From positions 1 through 64,000 of the forward strand of contig NZ_AUII01000021.1 of assembly GCF_000423625.1 (NCBI RefSeq): a stretch of 64,000 nt of DNA. Direction: 5' to 3'. The notes beneath the pieces are model-generated. The model was not told where the DNA came from, did no database searches, and was given only the letters and a program-made list of their open reading frames with translations. A program made the position numbers and the translations under genes. Shown here piece by piece: positions 19,056 through 28,600 of this stretch. The first letter of the stretch is position 1, and each line of letters opens with the position of its first letter. The stretch comes from Pseudonocardia asaccharolytica DSM 44247 = NBRC 16224. Its GTDB lineage: Bacteria > Actinomycetota > Actinomycetes > Mycobacteriales > Pseudonocardiaceae.

Positions 19056-19104
19056 GTCAACTCAGGCTGACAAGACGGCCCTCCGCTTGTCAGCCTGAGT
19101 TGAC
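19056..19104. terminator. Perfect 19-bp inverted repeat between convergent units
   Basis: Arms GTCAACTCAGGCTGACAAG and its exact complement enclose an 11-nt loop. It lies between fabF (rightward) and DUF3145 (leftward). It could serve as a bidirectional terminator, yet the lower-GC arms differ from the GC-rich hairpin just before it. Confidence 0.55.
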
Positions 19105-19127
19105 AACAGGTGCGTCGGAGACGGGCG

Positions 19128-19225
19128 TCGGCCACCGTCCACGGCCGGGCCCCGGCCGGGCTCCTCGCCTCGTACGACGTCGAACGGCGCGCCGCCGCGC
19201 AGGCCGCCCTGACGCGGACGCGCGT
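19128..19225 (+). pseudogene. FAD-dependent aromatic monooxygenase, small remnant
   Basis: About 30 residues read TVHGRAPAGLLASYDVERR then AAAQAALTRTR. This matches the stretch following the FAD-binding GDAAH region of phenol-hydroxylase-like monooxygenases (GLLDSYxxERxPV...LxxTR). No other part of such a gene is nearby. It is short and the call is tentative. Confidence 0.35.
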
Positions 19226-19238
19226 CCAGCCACAGGGG

Positions 19239-19727
19239 CTACCCAACCTGGTGCAGCCAGGTCACCGGGGCGCCGTCGCCGGCCAGCCGGAACGGCTCCA
19301 GGGCCGCGTCCCACGGCGATCCGAGCAACTCCTGCAGCCGTGCCGGCAGCTGGCTCGACGGCACCCCGGCCACCAGCGCCCGCAGCTGGTCCTCCGCCAC
19401 CACGATGTCGCCGTTCGCGCTGGTCCGCCCGCTCCACAGGCCGAGGCCCGGAACGTGGCAGAAGCGCTCCCCGTCGACGCCGTGGCTGGGCTCCTCGGTG
19501 ACCTCGAAGCGCAGCATCGGCCAGGCGCGCAGCGCGCCGGCGAGCGCGCCACCGCTGCCCGCGGGCCCCATCCAGGTGCACTCGGCGCGCAACTGCCCGG
19601 GGGCTGCCGGTTGCGGCGTCCATTGGAGCGCGACCCGACTTCCCAGCACGCCTGAGATCGCCCACTCGACATGCGGGCACACCGCAGTCGGCGACGAGTG
19701 GACGAAGACCACGCCGCGTGTGCTCAC
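19239..19727 (-). CDS. DUF3145 family protein
   Basis: The product is 162 residues from GTG 19727 with GGAGG upstream. It shows the family pattern: MSTRGVVFVHSSPTAVCPHVEWAI, then ALRAWPMLRFEVTEEPS, and PWDAALEPFRLAGDGAPV near the end. The family is restricted to actinobacteria, of unknown function, and is very often next to fabF, as here. The 281-bp stretch upstream (19728-20008) shows no gene and no clear regulatory motif beyond its likely promoter. Confidence 0.85.
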   Translation of the reverse strand: MSTRGVVFVHSSPTAVCPHVEWAISGVLGSRVALQWTPQPAAPGQLRAECTWMGPAGSGGALAGALRAWPMLRFEVTEEPSHGVDGERFCHVPGLGLWSGRTSANGDIVVAEDQLRALVAGVPSSQLPARLQELLGSPWDAALEPFRLAGDGAPVTWLHQVG

Positions 19728-20008
19728 AGGACCTCCGCTTCAAGACGAGGAACGTCTTCCCCTACGTCCTCGCAACGCGTCGGCCGCCGAAGCTGCGCTG
19801 TATGTCCGGGTCCCCCGGCCCGGAGTGACGGGTAGCGATGTCGATGCCGGTGATCACTCTGCCCGATCCGACGGCGCTCGGCCAGCCCCGAATACTCGCG
19901 TGGGCGTGTCGCGGGTGTGTCGCGCCGGCTCGCTGCAGCCCACGCAAGAGCGGCCACCTGGGCCGATACCCCGGCCCGAGACGATGGTCATATTTCGTGT
20001 CGAGATTG

Positions 20009-21067
20009 TTACTTCGGGTAGTAGTGCGCGACCCCGCCCACCTCGTCGCAGGCGACGGCTCCCCGCTCGACCAGCACGTCGAGATGCGCGCTGGTCTCCA
20101 AGGTCGCCAGCATCGCGTTGAACGTGTCCAGCTCGGCGAGCGCCCGCTCGCGGCGGGTCCAGGGGAGCGCGGCGGCGACCTCCGCCGCCGTGGTCCGGCC
20201 GTCCGCGACCGCCTTCAACGTGGCGTCGAGGCGCTGGCCGTGGTGCGCGAGCAACTCGTCGACCCGCTCGTGCACCCGCCGTCCGACCCGCCCGTGCGCC
20301 GGCAGCAGGGCGGCGTCCGGCCAATCGCGCATCAGCTGCAGCGAGACCAGGAAGTCGGCCAGCGGGCTGGGCGGCGGCACCGGTTCGAAGCCGATCGACG
20401 GCGTGATCGACGGCAGCACGTGGTCGCCGGCGAACAACAGCTCACCCGCCGGGTCGGCGAACACCAGATGCCCCCGGGTATGCCCGGGCGTCTCGATCGC
20501 GGTGAGCCCCCGCTGGGACGCATTCGCCCCGATCGCGATCACCGCCCCGTCCTCGATCCACTCATCCGGGGCCGCCCAGACGGACAGGTCCACGGGTTCC
20601 CCCTGGTACGCCGCGACCTGTTCGGCGAGCGCGGCGGCACCGGCCCGGCGCAGCCGCTCGATGTGCACGGTGCTGCCCTGCCGGCGACCCGGCCGGTTGA
20701 TCTCCGCGAAGGCCTGCCGCTCGCCGCGTCCGAGCAGGACCTTCCCCCCGAACTCGCGGCGCAGCACCACGGCCTGCGTGTAGTGGTCCCGATGCACGTG
20801 GGTGATCAGGAAGCGGTGGACGTCACCGAGCCCGGCCCCCAGCGCGGCGAGCCCGGCCGCGAGCTGTTCTCGCGCCGCCGCGATCGCCCATCCCGAGTCG
20901 ATGAGCGTCCAGCCGCTGTCGTCGGCGATGGCGTAGACGTTGACCGCCCGCAGCCCGTCGTTCGGCAGCGGTAGCGGGATCCGATACACCTCCGGCGCGC
21001 AGCGAAAAACGCCGGAGACGGTCCAGTCCCCGTCGGGGTCGTCGTCGGTCACGCGAATGGGGGCCAT
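20009..21067 (-). CDS. Metallo-beta-lactamase-fold hydrolase (glyoxalase II-like)
   Basis: The product is 352 residues. Metal site: THVHRDH at about 89-95, a further His in PGHTRGH, and the Asp in LFAGDHVLP. A winged-helix-like C-terminal extension (DELLAHHGQRLDATLKAVADG...ALAELDTFNAMLATLETSAHLDVLVERG) marks the LACTB2/MBL group with a C-terminal domain. It probably hydrolyses a thioester or similar small substrate in the cytosol. It starts at ATG 21067, 47 bp from a transglutaminase-like gene on the same strand. Confidence 0.85.
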   Translation of the reverse strand: MAPIRVTDDDPDGDWTVSGVFRCAPEVYRIPLPLPNDGLRAVNVYAIADDSGWTLIDSGWAIAAAREQLAAGLAALGAGLGDVHRFLITHVHRDHYTQAVVLRREFGGKVLLGRGERQAFAEINRPGRRQGSTVHIERLRRAGAAALAEQVAAYQGEPVDLSVWAAPDEWIEDGAVIAIGANASQRGLTAIETPGHTRGHLVFADPAGELLFAGDHVLPSITPSIGFEPVPPPSPLADFLVSLQLMRDWPDAALLPAHGRVGRRVHERVDELLAHHGQRLDATLKAVADGRTTAAEVAAALPWTRRERALAELDTFNAMLATLETSAHLDVLVERGAVACDEVGGVAHYYPK

Positions 21068-21113
21068 TTCCGCACCCTAGGTCGGCCACCGACGACCTGT
21101 CGCCGGCGCGTCC

Positions 21114-21800
21114 TCATCGGCCGCCGCGGGCCGGTGCGGTGAAGGCGTCGGAGCCACCGGTGGGCCCGCCGGTGAACATCGCGTCCCCGTAATGCGCACG
21201 GAACGTCGCGAAGATCTCCTCCAGCGGAAGATCGGTGTAGGTACCGCGGTCGTGCACGTACTCCATGTACTGCTCGCCGCCGCCGGTGTACTCGTGCATG
21301 AGGGCATCGCGGCGGCCGTCGAACGCGATCGGGGCGACCCCGAACCGCGCGCACAGTTCGCTGTTGAAGGCCGGGGTGGCCTTGACCCAGCGGCCGCCGA
21401 GGAACAGGTCGGTGTAGCCGTGGAAGACGAACAGGTCGACCCCACCCATCCGCTGCCGCAGCCGCGGGGTGTTGAGGTGGTTGCGGACATCGGCGAAGCC
21501 CAGCCGCGCCGGGATCCCGACGGCCCGGGCGGCCGCGGTGAGCAGCACCGCCTTGGGCACGCACCAGTTGCTCGCTGATGTCGCGACGGCGCTCGCCCGG
21601 TAGGCCGCCGGATCGGTGGTGAGACCGAACGGGTCATACCAGATCTCGTCGCGGACGGTCTCGAACAGCAGCACGGCCTGGGCGAGCGGGTCGGTCTCGT
21701 CGCCGACGACCCGGGCGGCGAACGCGCGGACCTGCGACGAGCCGGAGTCGACGAAGGAGCCGGGCGCGGTGTAGTCGGAGCTGACCTGCGGCGATGTCAC
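21114..21800 (-). CDS. Transglutaminase-like cysteine protease-fold protein
   Basis: The product is about 228 residues. GTG 21800 is preferred since GAGGAGG lies 6 bp upstream. Catalytic Cys in SNWCVPKAVLLTAAARAVGIPAR, and His in FHGYTDLFLGGRWVKATPAFN, match the transglutaminase-like superfamily. No signal peptide or membrane helix is present, so a cytosolic role is likely. The exact reaction is unknown. It may be cotranscribed with the MBL hydrolase downstream. Confidence 0.85.
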   Translation of the reverse strand: MTSPQVSSDYTAPGSFVDSGSSQVRAFAARVVGDETDPLAQAVLLFETVRDEIWYDPFGLTTDPAAYRASAVATSASNWCVPKAVLLTAAARAVGIPARLGFADVRNHLNTPRLRQRMGGVDLFVFHGYTDLFLGGRWVKATPAFNSELCARFGVAPIAFDGRRDALMHEYTGGGEQYMEYVHDRGTYTDLPLEEIFATFRAHYGDAMFTGGPTGGSDAFTAPARGGR

Positions 21801-21870
21801 GATCAACCTCCTCGATCCGATTACCCGATGACCACGCTACGTGGGTCGCAGCGGCGTCCGTCACGACCCG

Positions 21871-22845
21871 CTACCGGGCCCGCCCCCGGGGTCGCAGCGG
21901 GGTCGGCGGAAGCTCCGGAGCCGCCAGCGCCGGGCCGTCATAGCCGGAGACCGCGCCGAACCGTACCTCGCCACTGCCGGCCAGCTCGGCCTGCCACGCC
22001 GCCCGCGCCTCGGCGACCTCCTCGCCGCTGCGGCAGATGAAGTTCCACCACATCACGATCTGCTCCTCGAACGGCACCCCGCCGAGCAGCAGCAGCCGGC
22101 TGTCGGTCGCGGCGCGCAGCCGCAGTTCGGAGCGCGCACATCCCAGGTAGCACAATGCACCCGGCGCGAGCTCGCCGTTGATATCGGCCACGCCGGACAC
22201 GGTGAGCGCGGCGTGCTCGAAGTCGGGCTCGATCGGGATCCGGACGTCGGCACCCGAGGCGAGCTCGAGGTCGATCCCGACCAGCGGGCTGTGCACCCGT
22301 CCCGGTGAGGCCGCCCCGGCGAGCTCGCCGATCAGCACGGTGGCACGCAGACCCCGGTCGGTGACCACGGGCAGGTCGGCGTGGTACTCGAAGCGGGGTG
22401 CGATCGCCCGCTCGGCGTCGGGAAGCGCGATCCACAGCTGGGCGCCGTGCAATCGCGGCGCGTGCGGGTCGGGCGACTGCTCCGCGTGCGCGATCCCGGA
22501 TCCCGCCGTCATCAGCCCCAGCTCACCGGGCCGGAGGAACTGGTCGCCGCCGAGGCTGTCGCGGTGATGGACCTCCCCCTCCAGCAGCCAGCTGACGGTC
22601 TGCAGCCCGGCGTGCGGATGCGGCGGGACCTGCATCCCCGGTTCGGTGGCGATGTCGTCGGGACCGTAGTGGTCGACGAAGCACCACGCGCCCACCATCC
22701 GCCTGCGCAGGCTCGGCAGCAGGCGCCGCACCTGCATGCTCTCCCCCAGCATGACCGTCTTGGCCGGCTGCACGTCGCGGACCGGGCCCGCGGTGGCCGC
22801 GCTCGCACACATCTCGACGACGGGATCGGTGACCGTGTTGCTCAT
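21871..22845 (-). CDS. Pirin family protein
   Basis: The product is 324 residues. The N-terminal cupin contains PHPHAGLQTVSWLLEGEVHH and the metal-site cluster HAEQSPD further on (GSGIAHAEQSP). A second cupin (C-terminal Pirin_C) contains VPFEEQIVMWWNFICRSGEE. Bacterial pirins include quercetin dioxygenases and redox-dependent regulators of pyruvate metabolism. The metal ligands His-x-His and a later His-x-x-x-x-x-Glu pattern are kept, so metal binding is likely. Start ATG 22845. Confidence 0.88.
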   Translation of the reverse strand: MSNTVTDPVVEMCASAATAGPVRDVQPAKTVMLGESMQVRRLLPSLRRRMVGAWCFVDHYGPDDIATEPGMQVPPHPHAGLQTVSWLLEGEVHHRDSLGGDQFLRPGELGLMTAGSGIAHAEQSPDPHAPRLHGAQLWIALPDAERAIAPRFEYHADLPVVTDRGLRATVLIGELAGAASPGRVHSPLVGIDLELASGADVRIPIEPDFEHAALTVSGVADINGELAPGALCYLGCARSELRLRAATDSRLLLLGGVPFEEQIVMWWNFICRSGEEVAEARAAWQAELAGSGEVRFGAVSGYDGPALAAPELPPTPLRPRGRAR

Positions 22846-22881
22846 CCCGCCGACAGTACGTCGCGGCGGGTGGGGCGGCCA

Positions 22882-23340
22882 TCAGTCGAATCCGAAGGTG
22901 ACCACCGCGGGCAGGCCGCCACAGGCGAGCCGCTCGAACACCGACCGCTCGTGCGGCACCACCGGGTCGGGCAGCGCGTCGAGCGGGAACCAGCGCAGCT
23001 CGGCGGCCTTGTCCGGCTCCACCAGGCGCGGCTCCCCGTTCCAGCGCCGGCACTCGAAGAAGAAGTCGACGCGCTCGTCGATTGACCGGCCGGTGCGCCG
23101 GGTGCGGTGCATCGCGGTGAGCGGGACGAGGTCGTCGGCCTTGACTGTGATGCCCAGTTCCTCGGCCGCCTCCCGGCAGGCGGCCTCGAGCACCGACTCC
23201 TCGGCCTCGAGGTGCCCCGCGGCCGCGGTGGCCCAGTGCCCGTCCATGAAACCGGTGCCCTGACGCAGCTGGAGCAGGATCTGATCGTCTTGGCGCAGCA
23301 CGACGTAGGCAGCCGGAACGAGCCGGAAACGCGCGGTCAC
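22882..23340 (-). CDS. NUDIX hydrolase
   Basis: The product is 152 residues from GTG 23340 (VTARFRLVPAAYVVL). The Nudix box is GHLEAEESVLEAACREAAEELGI, matching Gx5Ex7REUxEExGU. It hydrolyses nucleoside-diphosphate-linked substrates; the exact one is unknown. It lies 36 bp upstream of the pirin gene on the same strand. The start lacks a clear binding site, but it fits the family length. Confidence 0.85.
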   Translation of the reverse strand: MTARFRLVPAAYVVLRQDDQILLQLRQGTGFMDGHWATAAAGHLEAEESVLEAACREAAEELGITVKADDLVPLTAMHRTRRTGRSIDERVDFFFECRRWNGEPRLVEPDKAAELRWFPLDALPDPVVPHERSVFERLACGGLPAVVTFGFD

Positions 23341-23750
23341 GGCTGGTGACAGTAGGGCCGCGCCTCGGGGCGACCGGCGGCGGGCCGCCGTCAGGTTCCA
23401 GGGCGGGCGGCGGCCCGACCGGCGAGTGTTGCGGCAACGTCGAGCATCTCCGCTCCGGTCAGACCGGTGCCGGCGAGCGCAACGACCGCCTGGTCCAGTC
23501 AGCCGATCTCCTTGGGGCCGATCGCCCTCGCGCCGACGCGGGTACGCCGCAAAATGGCAGCGCGGCGCCAATCCGGGAAAGTTCCTGGCACCCGCCACCG
23601 CAACCGGACTGCGGATGCGGAACGCCATGCTCAAAACCAGCATGATCCAACGGCTGCTGGTCTCGAGTACCAATTCGGTGGCACGGACGCGGATCTCCCC
23701 GACTACGCCGCCTGACCGGCCCTCGCCCGAGCGCTACTGGCGCAGTGCGC
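23341..23750. other. Gene-poor stretch with possible TetR-like scrap
   Basis: No complete gene is visible. On the reverse strand 23391-23500 reads LDQAVVALAGTGLTGAEMLD then VAATLAGRAAARPGT before a stop, which vaguely resembles the C-terminal helix of a TetR-family protein. The rest shows no codon structure that I recognise. Confidence 0.3.
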
Positions 23751-24194
23751 TTATTCCTGGCGTGCGCTATTCCTCCGGACGCCCTCCGTGGTGAAGGGAT
23801 TCAAGGGGCGCACACCGGTTGAGGCGACATCCCTGACGTTCCGCGTGACCAGGGTCCATCCATGTACCAGCGCGGTTGCTGCCAATAGGCCATCAACGAC
23901 CGGTAAAGGGTCAGGGACGTTGAGGCGCCCCCAAACCTCGGCCACCTCAGCGGTGACGGGGGCGATCCGGTCGCTATAGACGTCGACCAGCTGTCCGAGC
24001 CACCGTTCGAAAGTCTCGGCCTGGCCCAAGTCCCGCCGAGCCAGCCGCTCGATACCCTGCCTGATCTCGCCGACAACCAGCACGCTCAGGAACAACTCGC
24101 TCGCGGGAACCGACGCGAACCAGGCAGAAACGCCGGCGTTCGGCACCTTCTTACGGATTTCCGACACCATGTTGGTGTCGAGCAGAAAGCTCAT
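23751..24194 (-). CDS. vapC: PIN-domain VapC/FitB-type toxin ribonuclease
   Basis: The product is 147 residues. Acidic residues of the PIN active site are present: LLDTNMVSEIRKK (Asp6), VGEIRQGIERLARRD (Glu), and LPVVDGLLAATALVHGWTLVTRNVRD (two Asp). VapC toxins cut tRNA or rRNA. The start overlaps the antitoxin stop (ATGA), the usual coupling in such pairs. It lies beside insertion-sequence debris. Confidence 0.9.
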   Translation of the reverse strand: MSFLLDTNMVSEIRKKVPNAGVSAWFASVPASELFLSVLVVGEIRQGIERLARRDLGQAETFERWLGQLVDVYSDRIAPVTAEVAEVWGRLNVPDPLPVVDGLLAATALVHGWTLVTRNVRDVASTGVRPLNPFTTEGVRRNSARQE

Positions 24195-24448
24195 TCCCCC
24201 GCATCCAAGCCGACAACTCGCGCAGGCGCTGCCGACCGAGAGATCTCCAGGTCGACGTCAGGAGCGGACCGCAGGAACGCCTTGAAGTCCTCTTCACCAC
24301 CTCGGAGACGCCGGTACTCGGCAATGTCGATGAGCACGGCGACCTCCTCGCCGTGCCTGGTGACGAACTGTGGACCATCGGTCTCGACTGACCTGATCAG
24401 CTCGCTGAAACGCTGCTTGGCCTCCTGCAACTGCCAGTGTCCGTTCAT
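24191..24448 (-). CDS. Phd/YefM-type antitoxin
   Basis: The product is 85 residues. The N-terminal Phd fold reads WQLQEAKQRFSELIRSVETDG, then QFVTRHGEEVAVLIDIAEYRRL; a short acidic tail should bind the toxin. GAGGAGGGTTGC precedes ATG 24448. Such antitoxins repress their own promoter with the toxin as co-repressor. Confidence 0.88.
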   Translation of the reverse strand: MNGHWQLQEAKQRFSELIRSVETDGPQFVTRHGEEVAVLIDIAEYRRLRGGEEDFKAFLRSAPDVDLEISRSAAPARVVGLDAGE

Positions 24449-24540
24449 CGCAACCCTCCTCGACCCCTTATCTAGACAGACTAGACGGAGCTGGTCGACG
24501 TGTCACGCGACTCCAGACTGCCAGCGGCCGAGGTGTTGCA

Positions 24541-24663
24541 TCCACCGTCGTCGAGTTCTACCTCTGCCTCGCCGCCGCGCTCACCGTGATCCGCCGCTTG
24601 ATCAACCGCGCCCGCAGCCTCTACCGCTGGCCCACCCGGCCCACCACCCGCCGCTTGCGCTGA
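24541..24663 (+). pseudogene. IS5/IS4-type transposase, C-terminal remnant
   Basis: Forty residues, STVVEFYLCLAAALTVIRRL then INRARSLYRWPTRPTTRRLR, end at TGA 24661-24663. The YRW.TRP..RRLR end is usual for IS5-type transposases of actinobacteria. The rest of the gene is absent. Confidence 0.5.
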
Positions 24664-24666
24664 CCC

Positions 24667-25478
24667 TCATTTGCCGGGCGCTCTAAGCGGCATTCCAGAA
24701 GTTCTGTTCGTAACCGGGTGGCAGCCAGCCAGGGGCTGGTCCAGGGCGCGGCGGTGGTCAACAGTTGGTCGGGTGAGCGGGCGCGGAAGAAGGTGTGGAT
24801 CTGTCTCCGGCGGCCCGGCCAGCCCACGGCGGTGTTGGCCACGAAGTTCTTCAACGCCGCCCAGATCCGCTCCACCGGGTTGTCGTGCGGGCTGTAGCGT
24901 GCCCCCGTACAGCACCTCCACCCGGGGATGCTCCCGCAGGAAGGCGGTGACCGCGCGGGCATGGTGGATGCTGTCGTTGTCGCAGATCACCACGATCGCC
25001 GGGGCCTGCGGGACCGCCTGGACCAGCAGGTGCAGCAGGTGCAGCAGGGCGACGAAGCCGGCCGCGTGCCGGCGGCCCAGCCGATACACCCACCGCCCGG
25101 TGCCCACCTCCAACGCCCCGAACACCGTCACCTGCCGGTTGCGGCCCGGGGTGACGACCCTCAGCAGGGTCCACGGCCCCGGGCGGGCCAGCAGCGCGGC
25201 GATCCGCTCGGTGAGCCGGGTCCGCCGAGGCGGGGCCGCCCACAGCGGGGACGGTCGGCCAGGCCGGCGATCCCCTCGGCGTTGAACCGGCCGACCCAGC
25301 GCCGCACCGTGACCGGATGACACCCCAGCAGCGCCCCGATCTCGGCCGCCGCCATCCCGTGCTGCGACAGCAGCACCATCACCGCGCGCCGCGCCTGGCG
25401 CCACCGGCCGCGCAACAGGGCGCGCAGCCGCGTGATCTCCGATCCCGGACCGTTGGCGAACACGCTGGGCGGGCGCAT
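24667..25478 (-). pseudogene. IS630-family transposase, frameshifted and internally deleted
   Basis: Three leftward frames together give parts of one transposase. 25478 to about 25220 encodes the HTH part (LRALLRGRWRQARRAVMVLL, then IGALLGCHPVTVRRWVGRFN); about 25215-24920 encodes TERIAALLARPGPWTLLRVV, then TPGRNRQVTVFGALEV, and VICDNDSIHHARAV (second catalytic Asp); about 24905-24667 encodes SPHDNPVERIWAALKNFVAN (catalytic Glu). The segment with the first catalytic Asp (usually AEDETHLNLLP-like) between LLARPGPW and TPGRNR is missing. Two frameshifts plus this deletion make it inactive. Confidence 0.75.
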
Positions 25479-25629
25479 ACTGACCACGACCTCGCCGGTG
25501 GACGGACGATGCGAGCAGCCTCGATCCAACCCCCGGCGAGGCCCCTGTCAACGTCCCCCCGCCCGGCGACCTCGTGCCGAGTTACACGCACGACTCCTGG
25601 ATAGGCGCTTAGTGCAACAGCGCTCGTTT

Positions 25630-28600
25630 TCAGCTGCAGCCGCTGGTCGCGCCGCAGCCCTCGCACACGTAGCACGAACCGGCCGGACGCATCTTCGTCC
25701 CGCAGGTCAGGCACAGCGGCGCGTCGGCCGCCTTGCCCAGCCGCAGTTCCAGCAGCTCGGTGGAGCTGCCGACCTCGACCGGCGCCGGAGTCGCCATCGC
25801 CGTCGGCCGCGGCGCGCCGCTGGAGTCGACACCGGTGCGCAGACCCTCCAGATCGACCTCGGCGTCATTGTCCGCGATCTGCGCCGCGCGTTCCTCCGCG
25901 GAAAAGATGCCCAGCTGGGCGCGCTTCTCGTAGGGCAGATGGTCGAGCGCGAGCCTGCGGAACAGGTAGTCGAGCACGCTCGTCGCGATCCTGATGTCCG
26001 GGTCGTCGGTCATCCCGGCCGGCTCGAAGCGCAGGTTGGAGAACTTCGAGACGTAGAACTCCAGTGGGATGCCGTACTGCAGCCCGACCGAGATCGACAT
26101 CGAGAACGCGTCCATCACCCCGGAGAGCGTCGAGCCCTGTTTGCCGAGCTTCACGAAGATCTCGCCGAGGCCGTTGTCGGGGTAGGAGCCCGCGGTCAGA
26201 TAGCCCTCGGCACCGCCGACGGTGAACGACACGGTCTCGCTCGGGCGCTTCTTGGGCAGCCGACGCCTGACCGGCCGCACCTCCACCGGCCCGGCGGCCT
26301 CCTCCTTGGCGTCCTTGCGGGCCTCCTTGCCCGCCGAAAGCGGCTGGCCGACCTTGCAGTTGTCGCGATAGATCGCGAGCGCCTTGAGGCCGAGCCGCCA
26401 GCCCTCGAGGTAGATCTTCTCGACGTCCTCGACGCTCGCTGCCTCCGGCATATTCACGGTCTTTGATATAGCCCCCGAAAGGAATGGCTGGACCGCCGCC
26501 ATCATTCGCACGTGCCCCATCGCGGCGATGGAACGCTCGCCCATCGCGCAGTCGAACACCTCGTAGTGCTCGGGGCGCAGGCCCGGGGCGTCGATCACGT
26601 GGCCGTGCTCGGCGACGTACTCGACGATCGCCTCGGCCTGCTCGGGCTGGTAGCCGAGTGCGGCCAGCGCGCGCGGCACGGTCTGATTGACGATCTGCAT
26701 CGAACCGCCGCCGACCAGCTTCTTGAACTTGACCAGCGCCAGGTCCGGCTCGATGCCGGTCGTGTCGCAGTCCATCATCAGCCCGATCGTGTTGTGGCTG
26801 ACGAAACCGCCGGCCACGTAGGTGACGTTGTCCGGGACGGAGAGATCGTAGGTGGGCCGGACCCCCCCGTCCGCGTTCTCGGCCACCGTCTCGAACGCAT
26901 ATCCGAGGGCATGCTCAAGACGCGGATCAGGGCTCTCCGCCTGGAGGAGCCTCGCCGTCGAACGCGACACGCCACCGCTGCGTCGGACGGCGTCGAGGAT
27001 GAGGTTCCGCCGCTCGTGCCCGACCGGAGCCAATTCCTCCCACACAGCGCGGGGCAGCACGATTCGGTCGCGGTTGCCGCTCTGGGTGGGCTCGAGATCA
27101 GGTAGCAGCCGCGCCTTGCGTTCGCCGATGAAGCCCACGCACTCGTCGTAGACCAGCGCGTGGTCGAGATTGCGCAGCCGAACCTGGTACTGGCTGCCTC
27201 CCCATCCGCTGACCGTTTCCCGGGTGGTCGTCACCATTCCGAGTGCCAGCAGCAGCGTCCGGACCTCCCCGGCGAACGTCGCCGATGCGGTCGACACCGA
27301 CGGGACGCCGTCGAGCACGGTGCCGTCGGCTTCGAACAGCCCGCGGAGGAAGGCCGCATAGACCGCCGGATCGTTGCTCTCCAGGACCGCGGAGGGCACG
27401 TGTGGGCGCCACCCCTTCCCGGCGTGGTCGTCGCGGGGTGCTCGCTTCGCGAAGCCCGCGGCCCGCCACCACCGGGCCAGACGAACGGACTGCATGGTCA
27501 CCTCGCGGTAACCCTGCTGTGGACGAATGACCGGCTCGATCCCGAAGAGTTCCTTGCTCAGGACGGCGAGCCGCTCGACGACATCGAGGTCCTCGTCCGC
27601 CACACAGAGCCGGATCCCCTTGGCGTGCAGGCTGCCGTCACCCATGAAATATCCGACCAGCTCGGCCAGCTCGGCGTTCATCGTGTCCGGGACGACGACT
27701 CCGCGCTCGCCGGTGTAGTAGGCCTGGTCGAGCACCGGCATCGGCACGTTCCGCGGCGCCCCGACCAGAATGCCGAGCTGCATGGGCACGATGTCCTCGG
27801 CGGCGACGTCGGCCATCCGCTTCCAGCGCCACTCCCCTGTCGCCCGGTCGACGACCTTGATCCGGTGCGCCAGGGTGCCCTGGATCGTGTAGCCGCCCTG
27901 GGTGATGATCTTCCGGGTCGGTTCCTCGCCGTTCACGAAGAACCTCGTGGCGCGGCGCGGACCCTCGTCGGTCGACACCTCCGTGTCGAGGTCCTGCCAC
28001 CGGTCGCCGTAGACGTTGCCGATCTCGCCGAGACGGGCGAGCCCACGACTCGTCGTCACCAGCGTGTCGCCGGTGAGACAACCGGTCGGTGCGAGTACCG
28101 AGGCCTGCGCGTTGCGCCAGCCGTTGCGCTCGCCGATCTCCAGGCATGCCTTCCAGGTGAGTGTGGCGAGCTTCCGGACGGGCGTGCTGGCCGGCAGGGT
28201 GCGGTAGTCGTCGTTCGCGGCGGCGTGCTTGCGCATCACCCGCTGGTGCGCCTCCGCGTTGCGGGCGTAGCCCTCGTAGGGCCCGACCACCCCGGCGAGC
28301 TCGGCCGAACGCTTGTACGCCGCACCGGTCATCAGCGAGGTGATCGACGCGGCGAGCGACCGTCCGCCCTCCGAGTCGTAGGCGTGCCCGCTGGCCATCA
28401 GCAGCGCGCCGAGGTTGGCGTAGCCGATGCCCAGCTGGCGGAACTTGCGGGTGGTGTCGGCGATCCGCTCGGTCGGGAAGTCGGCGAAACAGATGGAGAT
28501 GTCCATCGCGGTGACGACCAGCTCGACGGCCTTCGCGAACCGCTGCGCGTCGAACGCGCCGTCGTCGAGGAACTTGAGCAGGTTCAGCGACGCCAGGTTA

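Noticed and set aside
23391..23500. Possible TetR C-terminal scrap
   Set aside because: Similarity is only a vague helix pattern; kept as a note in the gap entry, not as a gene.
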